Origin: Desulfobacteraceae bacterium
GTDB lineage: Bacteria; Desulfobacterota; Desulfobacteria; Desulfobacterales; Desulfobacteraceae
Assembly (NCBI GenBank): GCA_016744295.1
Contig: JADGEQ010000009.1
Location: forward strand, 1 to 64,000
Reading direction: 5' to 3'
Length of the DNA stretch: 64,000 nucleotides
Below are positions 28,630 to 36,554 of the stretch, piece after piece (positions within the stretch are counted from its first letter, which is position 1; each line of letters opens with the position of its first letter). The position numbers were made by a program, and so were the translations under genes. The notes under the pieces are model-generated. The model saw only the letters and a list, made by a program, of their open reading frames with translations, did not search any database and was not told the origin of the DNA.

Positions 28630-28654
28630 TATCACCAAATAACAGGAGGGCATT

Positions 28655-29224
28655 ATGAGTCATCACACTAAAGCTCAGCACATTGGATACATCCGAGTCA
28701 GCAGCGTTGATCAAAACACAGACCGTCAGCTTGACAGCATTTCCCTGGATAAAACTTTTACGGAAAAACTTAGTGGTAAGGATACAAAACGCCCACAACT
28801 ACAGGCTTGTCTTGATTATCTCCGGGAAGGGGATACTCTCCATGTCCATAGCATGGATAGACTGGCAAGAAATCTTATGGATCTCCAGGGCATGGTTGAA
28901 ACCCTCACAAACAAGGGCGTTATTGTTCAGTTTCACAAGGAGAACCTGGTCTTCGCCGATAATACCAGTGCTATGAGTAAACTGATGCTACAGATCATGG
29001 GAGCAGTGGCTGAATTTGAACGATCTCTGATCAAGGAACGCCAGCGTGAAGGTATCGCTAAAGCAAAAGAAGCTGGTAAACATATGGGCCGAAAGCCATC
29101 ACTTACAGATCTTCAGGTTCAGCAAGCACACCAATTGATAAATCAGGGGATACCCAAGACAGAAGTCGCAGGTCGATTTGGGATCAGCAGACAATCGCTG
29201 TATCGGAACCTGAAACGCATATAG
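28655..29224 (+). CDS. Serine recombinase (resolvase/invertase family)
   Basis: A 189-residue small serine recombinase. The catalytic serine is in IGYIRVSSVDQNTDRQ near residue 16. MDRLARNLMDL and FERSLIKERQREGIAKAK follow, and the C-terminal helix-turn-helix is KTEVAGRFGISRQSLYRNLKR. The short length places it with Tn3 resolvases and DNA invertases, not with large phage integrases. AGGAGG lies before the ATG. It could resolve dimers of the excised element or invert a segment. Confidence 0.92.
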   Translation: MSHHTKAQHIGYIRVSSVDQNTDRQLDSISLDKTFTEKLSGKDTKRPQLQACLDYLREGDTLHVHSMDRLARNLMDLQGMVETLTNKGVIVQFHKENLVFADNTSAMSKLMLQIMGAVAEFERSLIKERQREGIAKAKEAGKHMGRKPSLTDLQVQQAHQLINQGIPKTEVAGRFGISRQSLYRNLKRI

Positions 29225-29284
29225 ACAGGGCCAATATTACCGATTTGGGTCTGCTATTACCGCTGAAATATCTGGCAGACATTA

Positions 29285-29308
29285 ATTTATTAGCAATTGC
29301 TAATAAAT
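29285..29308. terminator. 24-bp perfect palindrome between convergent genes
   Basis: ATTTATTAGCAA followed by its exact reverse complement, then AGGTTTTTTA. It lies between the convergent resolvase and polymerase-like genes. The low GC stem makes a weak terminator; a protein-binding operator is the alternative. Confidence 0.5.
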
Positions 29309-29382
29309 AGGTTTTTTATCCTTCTTTGTATTCAATAACCTATTTGGGCTATGCTTATATAAATACAAATCAAGAGAACGGT

Positions 29383-30999
29383 TTACATATCTTGGAAATC
29401 TACCTTTGACAGATATGTGACCTTAGCTTCAAGCCTGTTCCATTTTGTACTCCGATCCATAACAGCAGTCCTTTCCATGGCATCTTTTATGGCCTTAAAT
29501 TCAGATCCGGTTATCCTTGGATACTGTCCTAATATATCCTTAAAAGCTGTCTGCATAACCTCAAAACATTCATCTGCATGGTCAACAGGCACAATAAAGG
29601 AGTCATGAACTGGAAGGGATGGTACACCCTTCCTGGCAAAGTGCAGGAGAACCCGTTCTGCTATCTGGCTGTCATAGTTCATCAGGACATTTCCAATACC
29701 ATCGTCATCAAAGTACCTTTCAATGGGTTTATGCTTTTCCCTGATCAGCTTTATGATTGAAAGGATCTTAACCTTTTTAAGAGGGATTGGTGGTCCTAGG
29801 ATAATTTCCCCCTTTCTCTCTGCCTTCATTTTCTTTTTTGTCCAGTTCCTGACCAAAGCCTTAAAAGTGCTGTCATCTCCCTTGCTATTGATCATAATCA
29901 GCATTATCTCCTTAAAAAAACTCTGGTATGGTCTATCGGGATCACTTGGGTCATCTGGGTGTTCAGGGAGTGTGTACAGACCTTCTTGTGGGATATTATG
30001 CTCTGCAAGGCAATAGAGCATGGATGGGTGCAGGGATTTGAAATCAAACTCCACAGTGGGCATACCACCTATGATAATCTTTTCCCGGTATTCTTCAGGT
30101 ATACCCATTGGCCATGATCCATACCACCTGCCATGCTGGTCAAAGCATCCATCATGGAATACCCTATGTAGGGACTTGTTGCTCAGATCAATTGGCTTTT
30201 TGTTTTCATCGGGATCACGGTCAAGGGTCTTGTTCAGTTCCTCTAACCCATGCAGGTCAATGTCAATGTCAATCTCTGCTTTGTCCAGGACAGCATTGAT
30301 TTCCTGAACATTATCTCCTAATGCTTTAGCTTTATTGCGATACCGGAATGGGATATCAAGCTCATCCCTGATCCATTTTTTGTAAGGTTTACCATCTCTT
30401 CCCATTACCTTTTTCTGGTATTTTTTGCCCTTCATTATAATAGGTGTAACGTGGGTATAATCTTTCTTTATAACCAAGGGGGTATTACAATTGCCAGGCA
30501 AACAACTCCTGTCAGATACAGGGATATCCTGTTTTACGAAAGATTCCACCAGTGCAATCAGCTTGCTGGTAGCCCTCATCTTTGAAACCTCACCTTTCCA
30601 TTCTTTTGACTCAGAGTAACCAGTCTTCAGATCTATAAACCCATAGTCAAACAGGAAGCGAGATACCTTGTTAAGATTTCTACTGGAGAACTGAAATCCT
30701 TTCTTCTTCCAGACTTTCTTGTAAGCATTGTTATCTTTCCTAAATCCAATCCAAATATCACAAGCATCTCCAGCAGCACTGATTAAGTTACAAAGGATAA
30801 CCTTGATATGATCCTTTAAACCCTGGTAATATTTCCCTTGAGATGGAACATTATATTCTGGAAGATCAACCACAGACATATAATCAATAATATGCCCAGT
30901 AACCAATTCCACTGAGGGAGATAAACAAATCTTATGTCTGTCAATCCACCAGAAAATCAACCTTCCAATACAATCCTTCTCCAATAACAATACCTCCAC
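29383..30999 (-). CDS. Putative replication protein with polymerase-like palm motifs
   Basis: A 538-residue protein I cannot place in a named family. In the C-terminal half, TVEFDFKSLHPSMLYCL (about 316-331) looks like motif A of family A polymerases (D-Y-S-x-x-x-x-R type). LPVHDSFIVP (about 462-471) resembles motif C (H-D-E/S). Between them FFKEIMLIMINS (about 361-372) holds a lysine and asparagine where motif B is expected. The first 250 residues are lysine-rich with no known domain; there is no exonuclease motif. The start could be GTG at 30999 or TTG 15 bases later, after GGAGG. It is the longest gene of the minus-strand replication/regulation block. Confidence 0.6.
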   Translation of the reverse strand: MEVLLLEKDCIGRLIFWWIDRHKICLSPSVELVTGHIIDYMSVVDLPEYNVPSQGKYYQGLKDHIKVILCNLISAAGDACDIWIGFRKDNNAYKKVWKKKGFQFSSRNLNKVSRFLFDYGFIDLKTGYSESKEWKGEVSKMRATSKLIALVESFVKQDIPVSDRSCLPGNCNTPLVIKKDYTHVTPIIMKGKKYQKKVMGRDGKPYKKWIRDELDIPFRYRNKAKALGDNVQEINAVLDKAEIDIDIDLHGLEELNKTLDRDPDENKKPIDLSNKSLHRVFHDGCFDQHGRWYGSWPMGIPEEYREKIIIGGMPTVEFDFKSLHPSMLYCLAEHNIPQEGLYTLPEHPDDPSDPDRPYQSFFKEIMLIMINSKGDDSTFKALVRNWTKKKMKAERKGEIILGPPIPLKKVKILSIIKLIREKHKPIERYFDDDGIGNVLMNYDSQIAERVLLHFARKGVPSLPVHDSFIVPVDHADECFEVMQTAFKDILGQYPRITGSEFKAIKDAMERTAVMDRSTKWNRLEAKVTYLSKVDFQDM

Positions 31000-31353
31000 A
31001 TATATATATACTAAGGCAGTCTATAATCTACTCCGGGGTATACAGAACACATCTATCATTCCACCTATGAAAACAGATAGTTACGCTGTATCTCAAAATA
31101 GTACCAAAGTAGTAACATACTGCTTTGCAGGGCAGTGTACAAGTCCAAAGAATGGTGCTGCAATTTATCAGTTACCATCGCATTCATAAAACTCTCCTTT
31201 CATATAACATTTGGATGTGACTTTGAACATAATCCTGCTGAAGTTAGAACCTGGCCCCTGAGGGCCAGGATAAATTAAAGTTGTCATAATTGTCGTTTAC
31301 CGCTTAAAAATACAAGCATATTAGCTGACTGGTATGGTGATATCACCCAACAG
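31000..31353. other. Intergenic stretch, no gene seen
   Basis: AT-rich sequence including an ATATATATATA run upstream of the polymerase-like gene and a TCTACTCCGGGGTA motif similar to one in repeat copy A. No frame with a ribosome binding site was found. Confidence 0.4.
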
Positions 31354-31794
31354 CTAAACAGCTCTTTTTACCTTCAAATCTTCAATACCATCTCCATATA
31401 CAGGAAGAAATCCAAGCTTGTCAGATGATATTAAACTGGTATTATCAGTTTTGTATCCTGCCAATCTGTATGGGTGGACTGGACACAATCGGGAAGGACA
31501 TTCAGAGATATAATCCTTGCTACCACTGCATTCCATGCAAAAAGCTCTGATTGCTTTTGTTCTGTCTCTTGGGGTTTTGTTCTCTGGCATACTGCCCAAC
31601 CTGTACAGATACAACGGACATTCAGGAACTGTGCAGTTTTTCATTTCCTGGTAATCATAGCAAATACACTCCAGGCAGTAATATTTAATTGCTAATCTTC
31701 TGGTATAAGGAACTGTCTGATATTGTTTAAATCCGTCAGCTCTGATCTTTTTGTAGTAACGGTGCTTGGGTTTGTTGGATAAAGTATTTCCCAT
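31354..31794 (-). CDS. Double zinc-cluster protein
   Basis: A 146-residue protein with two copies of a cysteine unit: CLECICYDYQEMKNCTVPECPLYLYRLG and CMECSGSKDYISECPSRLCPVHPYRLG. The pattern C-x2-C...C-x4-C-P...Y-R-L-G is common in phage and element proteins of unknown role and suggests zinc binding. I chose the ATG giving MGNTLSN because GGATG lies a suitable distance upstream. It follows the small HTH gene by 15 bp. Confidence 0.65.
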   Translation of the reverse strand: MGNTLSNKPKHRYYKKIRADGFKQYQTVPYTRRLAIKYYCLECICYDYQEMKNCTVPECPLYLYRLGSMPENKTPRDRTKAIRAFCMECSGSKDYISECPSRLCPVHPYRLAGYKTDNTSLISSDKLGFLPVYGDGIEDLKVKRAV

Positions 31795-31809
31795 TGTCAG
31801 CATCCTTTA

Positions 31810-32025
31810 CTATTGCTCTTGTGCTTCCTGTTCAAGGGTATAGAGCAGGGATTTAATCTTGCGTTCATGGTGCTTGGGCATCCTGAACTGGCCATTTAAA
31901 ATATTACAGACATAAGGATAGGATAAATCCAGAAAGTTGGAAAGTGTACCTGTTGCTACATTAAACTTTTTAAGTTCTGCTTTTACCGGGTGGGGTTTAA
32001 CTTTGAATTGATCAAGAATGGACAT
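31810..32025 (-). CDS. Small Xre-like helix-turn-helix protein
   Basis: A 71-residue protein with a likely HTH, NVATGTLSNFLDLSYPYVCNILNGQFRMP, and a helical C terminus. It resembles small Cro-like regulators of phages. The ATG at 32025 is preceded by GGAG at 8 bases; the longer frame upstream has no site. It is the likely regulator of the block (inference). Confidence 0.65.
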   Translation of the reverse strand: MSILDQFKVKPHPVKAELKKFNVATGTLSNFLDLSYPYVCNILNGQFRMPKHHERKIKSLLYTLEQEAQEQ

Positions 32026-32576
32026 AGTGAAATCTCCTAATAATGGTAAAAAAAAGGTGGCAGATAAACCGATATGGCTATTTGCCATTAGAAAAACAAA
32101 TTGTGGGTATGGATTTTACTCAACCAAAAGGGCCTGACATCAGGAAATGCACTTGATTAGTGCCTATGGTATGATCCGGTAATCCTTTTGGATGGGAACA
32201 AAGGGCAAAAGAAAATAACGCCCATCTTCATGTATAATATAAGTATTATATATACATTTGTCAAGGGGGATTAGTCGGCCAAAGCCTTTACTGTAGGGGC
32301 TTTTAACGTTTCCACAGGTTCTCGGACATGACTGCAACGGGATGACGTTGCGTGCTGTTATACGAAAAATATATTAAATATATTAAATATATTAACCAGT
32401 ACCGCCAGCATTGGATATCCCAGATTTATGGTACTTTCCTGGCTAAAAGAACAATGCCTGCTACACTTTTTCAAGATGGGATATGCCATCCAACAGTTTC
32501 AGAATCCATCATGGCCTTGAACAGGAGCTTAAAACCTGCATGACAATACTGCAAGCTCAAGATATATATGGGTTGA
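32026..32576. other. Intergenic control region with palindrome and AT-rich repeats
   Basis: It contains TATAATA-TAAG-TATTATA near 32235, a symmetric operator- or promoter-like site upstream of the HTH gene, and three 9-bp repeats at 32367. A 63-codon plus-strand frame begins inside those repeats and is discounted. Confidence 0.45.
32367..32393. repeat. Three tandem 9-bp AT-only repeats
   Basis: AAATATATT occurs three times without spacing. Such AT-rich iterons can mark a DNA-unwinding site, and this one lies amid replication-like genes. Chance slippage is the alternative. Confidence 0.5.
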
Positions 32577-33113
32577 TCAAAATTTGGATTGGACTGGTGT
32601 TCCATGTTTTAAGAAGTTGGAAAAAATACTGGGAAAGTTAGATGTCATGTTCATGGATTTGTAACCGGATAAACTTCCCACCAAGTCCAAACCTTGTTCA
32701 AGTTTCTTTAAGGCGTATTGACTATCAAATACGTTGGTAACAAACTTTTCAAACCAACTGAGATAGTCTTTTCCTTTTGGAATTGATTTAGGTCCAATAT
32801 GATCTTTGTAAGATGGCTCTGCTTTACGGTATCTGGAATTATTCTTGTCAGAGTTATTTTTATTTGGTATGTTATCTATATGATCCTTGGGGGTGATGCG
32901 ACTGTCGGGTTCGGACGTAAGGAAGGAGGACGTTGTGTTTGCCACATCTTTCGCAGTTCGATAAGCCCTCATAGATTGGGTTACTAATTCATATCTTTTT
33001 GCCCGTACAACTTCAGCATAAAACACTTCTGCTATGTCTTTCCTGTTAAAATATCTTTTGACCTGGACTGAACCATTTGCATGGATATATCCCCACCACA
33101 TTATGTCTGTCAT
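32577..33113 (-). CDS. Element protein with WWGY motif
   Basis: A 178-residue protein starting MTDIMWWGYIHANGSVQVKRYF; this head is frequent in phage hypothetical proteins. The middle is a basic, asparagine-rich linker (about residues 72-105) that has a duplicate fragment near 28.25 kb. The C-terminal region is helical. Its ATG overlaps the stop of the Bro gene (TAATG), so the two are translationally coupled. Function unknown. Confidence 0.65.
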   Translation of the reverse strand: MTDIMWWGYIHANGSVQVKRYFNRKDIAEVFYAEVVRAKRYELVTQSMRAYRTAKDVANTTSSFLTSEPDSRITPKDHIDNIPNKNNSDKNNSRYRKAEPSYKDHIGPKSIPKGKDYLSWFEKFVTNVFDSQYALKKLEQGLDLVGSLSGYKSMNMTSNFPSIFSNFLKHGTPVQSKF

Positions 33114-33976
33114 TATGCGAACTCCGGTACTTTGAGATAATCGTTTAAGCTCCCCATACAATCCCCTGTTTTTGCTTGAGAAAACAAACAGGAAATAACT
33201 TCAGGATCATATCTGCCAATACCATTGGCATATCTGCCAGATTTTCTATGATGTACGTCATACCCCATGCTTTTGCTCAAGCTTGATAATTTTCTACCCA
33301 AGATCTGGTAAAATGCCTGATCCCCAGGAGGCACAATAAATAGATCAGGTATCCATTTAATTGCCTTGGCTTCCAGATACATGGGATCATCATATCCATC
33401 CCTGAGTTCTGCATTTTCACGGAGTAGACGTTTTGTTTTCTTTCTTTCAGCACCAAGTCTCTGCATTGTTACAGCTTCCCTGTTCCTGCTGATCTGATGT
33501 TTGGTTTTATTCAGATGTTCATTGTCCATTTGGAGCTTTTTGATCTGTGTTGCCATCCCAATTATAAAATCTGGATCAGTGAATACCTTTTCAGCATGTT
33601 CCGGGGACATATAGGTTCCACCTGTTTTCCTGATAGTGGGAAGGATCTCTTCACAAACCCAATCCTGAAACCGTTCAGCCTCTTCCATGTCTGATCTCAT
33701 GATCAGCCGATATAGATCTGATTCAGGGATCAGCTTTGTAGCTGGATGTAAGGTGAACGAATCGTTCACCTTGGTTATATTCCTGAATGATATTGAGTTC
33801 TTGCAATGATCCTTAATCGCTTTGGGTGGATTTGAATACCCCAGAAGAGTTGCAACATCCTTTCCAATAAACCAGGGATTTCCCTCCTGGTCAATTACCC
33901 TGATATCCATACTTACTGGTTGCCCAAAATAGTCTGGGTCAAAATTATATGTAAATGTGTTTAGTGCTTTTTCCAT
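33113..33976 (-). CDS. Bro-N domain phage antirepressor-like protein
   Basis: A 287-residue protein. The Bro-N domain has MDIRVIDQEGNPWFIGKDVATLLGYSNPPKAIKDH, and RFQDWVCEEILPTIRKTG follows near residue 102. After a helical, lysine/arginine-rich linker, the C-terminal domain has FYQILGRKLSSLSKSMGYDVHHR. Such proteins antagonise phage repressors or bind DNA. It is one base downstream of a small Cys-cluster gene and coupled to the next gene. Confidence 0.85.
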   Translation of the reverse strand: MEKALNTFTYNFDPDYFGQPVSMDIRVIDQEGNPWFIGKDVATLLGYSNPPKAIKDHCKNSISFRNITKVNDSFTLHPATKLIPESDLYRLIMRSDMEEAERFQDWVCEEILPTIRKTGGTYMSPEHAEKVFTDPDFIIGMATQIKKLQMDNEHLNKTKHQISRNREAVTMQRLGAERKKTKRLLRENAELRDGYDDPMYLEAKAIKWIPDLFIVPPGDQAFYQILGRKLSSLSKSMGYDVHHRKSGRYANGIGRYDPEVISCLFSQAKTGDCMGSLNDYLKVPEFA

Positions 33977-34201
33977 TTATTCATTCTCCTTTTTAAAAAG
34001 ACTTTTAAGAAATTCCGCAGAATTGCTCCTGGATAAAGCACAATCACCACAAGATAATTCCTGCATATATGGACACTCCTTAAATAAACTGCCACAGATA
34101 CTTGGCTGATGTCCCTTGCGGGTAATCAAATTTAAAATGCTAAACTCTGGGATAATCACGGTTTCTGTTGTAATCTTTTCTATGTTGATTTTTTTGTTCA
34201 T
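33977..34201 (-). CDS. Small cysteine-cluster protein
   Basis: A 74-residue protein with SICGSLFKECPYMQELSCGDCALS, four cysteines suited to a metal site. It abuts both neighbours with no gap (TOPRIM gene upstream, Bro gene downstream), which supports translation. Function unknown. Confidence 0.6.
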   Translation of the reverse strand: MNKKINIEKITTETVIIPEFSILNLITRKGHQPSICGSLFKECPYMQELSCGDCALSRSNSAEFLKSLFKKENE

Positions 34202-34651
34202 CTACTTCCCTCCATAAATCTTGTTATAGATTAATTCATCTGTGTACATCTTGGGATCTTTCCTTGTCATGATAGCCCTAACGGGCATCCCAAAGGCTTT
34301 GTATCGCTTTACCTTGTCAATTACCCTTGCATTCTTATCCCAGTCTAACCAAAGAATGATCTCTTGATACTTCTCTGCTAATTTCAGGATTAAATCATCC
34401 GGTATGTAAGCATAAAGCAATCCAACTGCATTGCAGGTATGCCCTACCTTGATGGATGAAAGGATATCTTCTACTAAGACTATTTTCTGTTTGTTTTGAT
34501 TGTTTTTTACAGAGGTTTTTTTTATTAGGGAGAATGGAACAGGAAGTCCCGGCGCAGCCGGGTGTATAGCTGCCAATGCCAAAGGAGACCCATCCACCAA
34601 ATGCAAGGACATATTCCCCCTGATGGATTCATTTGCAGGAGAACACCGCAA
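34202..34651 (-). CDS. TOPRIM-domain protein, probably a truncated primase
   Basis: The last 85 residues form a TOPRIM fold: KIVLVEDILSSIKVG carries the acidic E, and EIILWLDWDKNA carries the DxD. This is the layout of T7-type primases. The zinc-binding and catalytic head expected upstream is absent or out of frame: TAA lies just upstream and the only start options are TTG or an internal ATG. A neighbouring frame reads ENPCTCTKITADF, possibly a leftover of the zinc knuckle. It may be a stand-alone TOPRIM protein or a broken primase gene. Confidence 0.6.
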   Translation of the reverse strand: MRCSPANESIRGNMSLHLVDGSPLALAAIHPAAPGLPVPFSLIKKTSVKNNQNKQKIVLVEDILSSIKVGHTCNAVGLLYAYIPDDLILKLAEKYQEIILWLDWDKNARVIDKVKRYKAFGMPVRAIMTRKDPKMYTDELIYNKIYGGK

Positions 34652-34900
34652 AATCAGCAGTTATTTTTGTGCAGGTGCAGGGGTTTTCTCCAATATCAGG
34701 ACAGCTACGTCAAAGTGTATCTCCAATCAAAAACATTTTGGCAGATCATCCTGAATCAAATATATTTCTGCAAAAGTTGATCTGTCGAATAGCCTTTACA
34801 GTTATTGGTAATATTGATATGGGATAATCGGTCCAAAATTATATCCATTTGCTGCAATGCGGTACTATTGATAATAACGCTATTGGTTAGGCACAAATAG

Positions 34901-35500
34901 ATGAATAAAATCAAAATAACAATAAGATGGTTGCTTGAAATTTGGCCAGTTTGGACTACTGCCACACTCGGGGCGATCCATTATTGTGCTTATGTTCAGG
35001 TTCCTGACAAAGTTTTAGTTATCAACAAGATTGCTGGTTCTACCCTCCAAGTTATTGGCGGTCTAATAGTGCTTTATTCCGTAAACCAAAATATTGGACT
35101 ATTCAAACAACAAAATCTATTGGAAAGGTTCACTGAGTGGTTTATGCGTTTTCCACTACTCAAGAGACCAGTGACTATAAACCTAATGGGCTCAATTTCG
35201 GCTATCAGTAGCTGTAGCGGAAACATTACCGTAAGAAAACAATGCAATACCGTCGAGGAGAAAATAGCAGAACTTGAGCGGCAAATGCAGGAGTGTCGGC
35301 AAATAATGATAGACAAAGAGAATAAGCTTAACGAAAAGATCGTCGGTATTGAAACATCTCTGATTGAAAAAATAACTAAAAATGACAAGCACATTGATGA
35401 GGTTAAGACACTACTTCACGAGTCAGTGGTAGGTGGAATTTCTACACAAGTATTTGGAGTGCTGTTGATAGTTTATGGCGCCGCTGTCGGGCTTATATAA
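34901..35500 (+). CDS. Membrane protein with central coiled coil
   Basis: A 199-residue protein. There are two hydrophobic segments near the N terminus (about residues 9-26 and 45-60) and one at the C terminus (about 182-198). Between them lies a long charged helix (VEEKIAELERQMQEC and onward). No family recognised. It is divergent from the TOPRIM gene and no strong ribosome binding site is seen. Confidence 0.5.
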   Translation: MNKIKITIRWLLEIWPVWTTATLGAIHYCAYVQVPDKVLVINKIAGSTLQVIGGLIVLYSVNQNIGLFKQQNLLERFTEWFMRFPLLKRPVTINLMGSISAISSCSGNITVRKQCNTVEEKIAELERQMQECRQIMIDKENKLNEKIVGIETSLIEKITKNDKHIDEVKTLLHESVVGGISTQVFGVLLIVYGAAVGLI

Positions 35501-35905
35501 ATGTTTTCTAACAACGGTCTGTACAATCAAAGGTATTTCCCATCTGAGTTTTTTGTAATATATCAAAAACACAGCAGTCAGCAATTCATTTGCTCCCCAG
35601 AGCGAATAGCCCAAGCAACACCCTTGTTAAAATAATTCTGTGCAATGTCAGGAGTGTTTTAAGCTGACAGGAATAGGCACCCCTGTCTTGTTTTGTTGGA
35701 GGGGGTAGAAACACTGTGGATTTGGGGATGTTGTCAAAGCATTGGTTGAAGCATGTAAAAATGGACTTGTGGCAGGGCTTGATTTTTATGGGTAAAGCAT
35801 CGCTGCATAAAGGCATGGCCTTAATATTTCAGCCTGAGATATGGCAGCAAAAGAAAAAGCAAAACTTGACTTTAAATTATATAAACTTTAGATTAGGAGG
35901 ATACA
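35501..35905. other. Intergenic stretch, no gene seen
   Basis: Frames of 60-76 codons occur on both strands, but none has a ribosome binding site or recognisable content. AGGAGG at its right edge belongs to the next gene. Confidence 0.4.
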
Positions 35906-36124
35906 ATGAGTACGTTAACCTTAATTGAAATCCTAAAAGATGCGGGATTTGATCAAAGCAAAACAGAGGCCATTGTGAAAGTGATTACAGAAAATGAAAA
36001 ATACAAGTCTTTTGTTACCAAACAGGATTTAGACTTATCCCAGGCTAACCAGCTTATCAAAATTATAGGTTTTATGGCTGCAATCAATGGTATTTTATTT
36101 GCGCTTTTAAAGCTTACTTCGTAA
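35906..36124 (+). CDS. Small membrane-tailed protein
   Basis: A 72-residue protein: LIEILKDAGFDQSKTEAIVKVI resembles the head of DUF1640/CCDC90-like proteins. FVTKQDLDL follows, and a C-terminal hydrophobic helix of about 17 residues ends the protein. A strong AGGAGG lies 7 bases before the ATG. Last intact gene before attR; function unknown. Confidence 0.65.
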   Translation: MSTLTLIEILKDAGFDQSKTEAIVKVITENEKYKSFVTKQDLDLSQANQLIKIIGFMAAINGILFALLKLTS

Positions 36125-36263
36125 CACCCAAAACAACACCCTTTAAAATTTAATTTAATCTCAATTATAAAGCCCCACAGCTTTTGATATGGGTTTTTGT
36201 TTTGGACGTTTAATGAGAAACGATTACAAACACAACAAACCAATTACTAAGAGGGGGCCAATT

Positions 36264-36431
36264 ATGAAAATTGAAAATGTAATTTCCAAACTTGATTTTC
36301 CTGAGTGAACCAGTATATTAGGATGGATATGTGAAAATTATCCAATTGGATACTTACACACTCGGCTTACACACTTCGGAGTTAACGAATTGTGGGCTGA
36401 TCTAAAAAATAAAGTAATTACGGATAGTTAG
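36264..36431 (+). pseudogene. Short frame interrupted by TGA, overlapping right arm sites
   Basis: A GAGGGGG site precedes an ATG opening a frame of 14 codons (MKIENVISKLDFPE), then TGA at 36306. The same frame continues for 40 more sense codons to TAG. This could be a small element gene (for example an excisionase-sized protein) broken by one base change, or chance. A selenocysteine reading is not supported by any structure I can see. Confidence 0.3.
36353..36376 (+). repeat. Paired integrase arm-type sites, right end
   Basis: CTTACACACT occurs twice in direct orientation with the same 13-bp period as the left pair, 80 bp inside attR. The second copy has the full 11 bases. Confidence 0.7.
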
Positions 36432-36455
36432 GTAGGGTAGGGGGGCGAGTATAAC

Positions 36456-36478
36456 CGAATCTCCCCTTCGGCACCATC
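36456..36478 (+). other. attR core (23-bp direct repeat)
   Basis: Identical to attL, i.e. a copy of the last part of tRNA-Leu(CAG) with no tRNA around it. It marks the right boundary of the element. Confidence 0.92.
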
Positions 36479-36554
36479 AACTATCTGAATTTATTAAGAA
36501 TTTTTAGAATTTTGCATGATTTAGGGTTGTCCACAGGTTGTCCACCTGGACAAC

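Larger units (their letters stand above)
17528..36478. mobile_element. 18.9-kb tRNA-Leu-integrated element
   Basis: It is bounded by a perfect 23-bp direct repeat taken from the tRNA 3' end and carries a tyrosine integrase next to attL. Paired CTTACACACT boxes lie inside both ends. The interior holds phage-type regulators (Rha, KilA-N, Bro), replication-like genes (polymerase-like, TOPRIM), a resolvase and cargo. No capsid, terminase, tail, relaxase or type IV secretion genes were recognised. A satellite-like or minimal integrative element is the best description; a prophage stripped of structural genes is the alternative. Confidence 0.88.

Noticed and set aside
27611..28654. Protein-coding gene in the 1-kb gap before the resolvase
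   Set aside because: Short frames occur, but none has a start signal. The content is repeat copy C, a duplicated fragment and the res-like site.
32352..32543. 63-codon plus-strand frame starting in the AAATATATT repeats
   Set aside because: The KYIKYIKYI start is simply the repeat translated. No ribosome binding site is present.
36306..36308. TGA read as selenocysteine in the short frame near attR
   Set aside because: No SECIS-like hairpin follows, the preceding context is not that of a known selenoprotein, and the residue is not near cysteine motifs.
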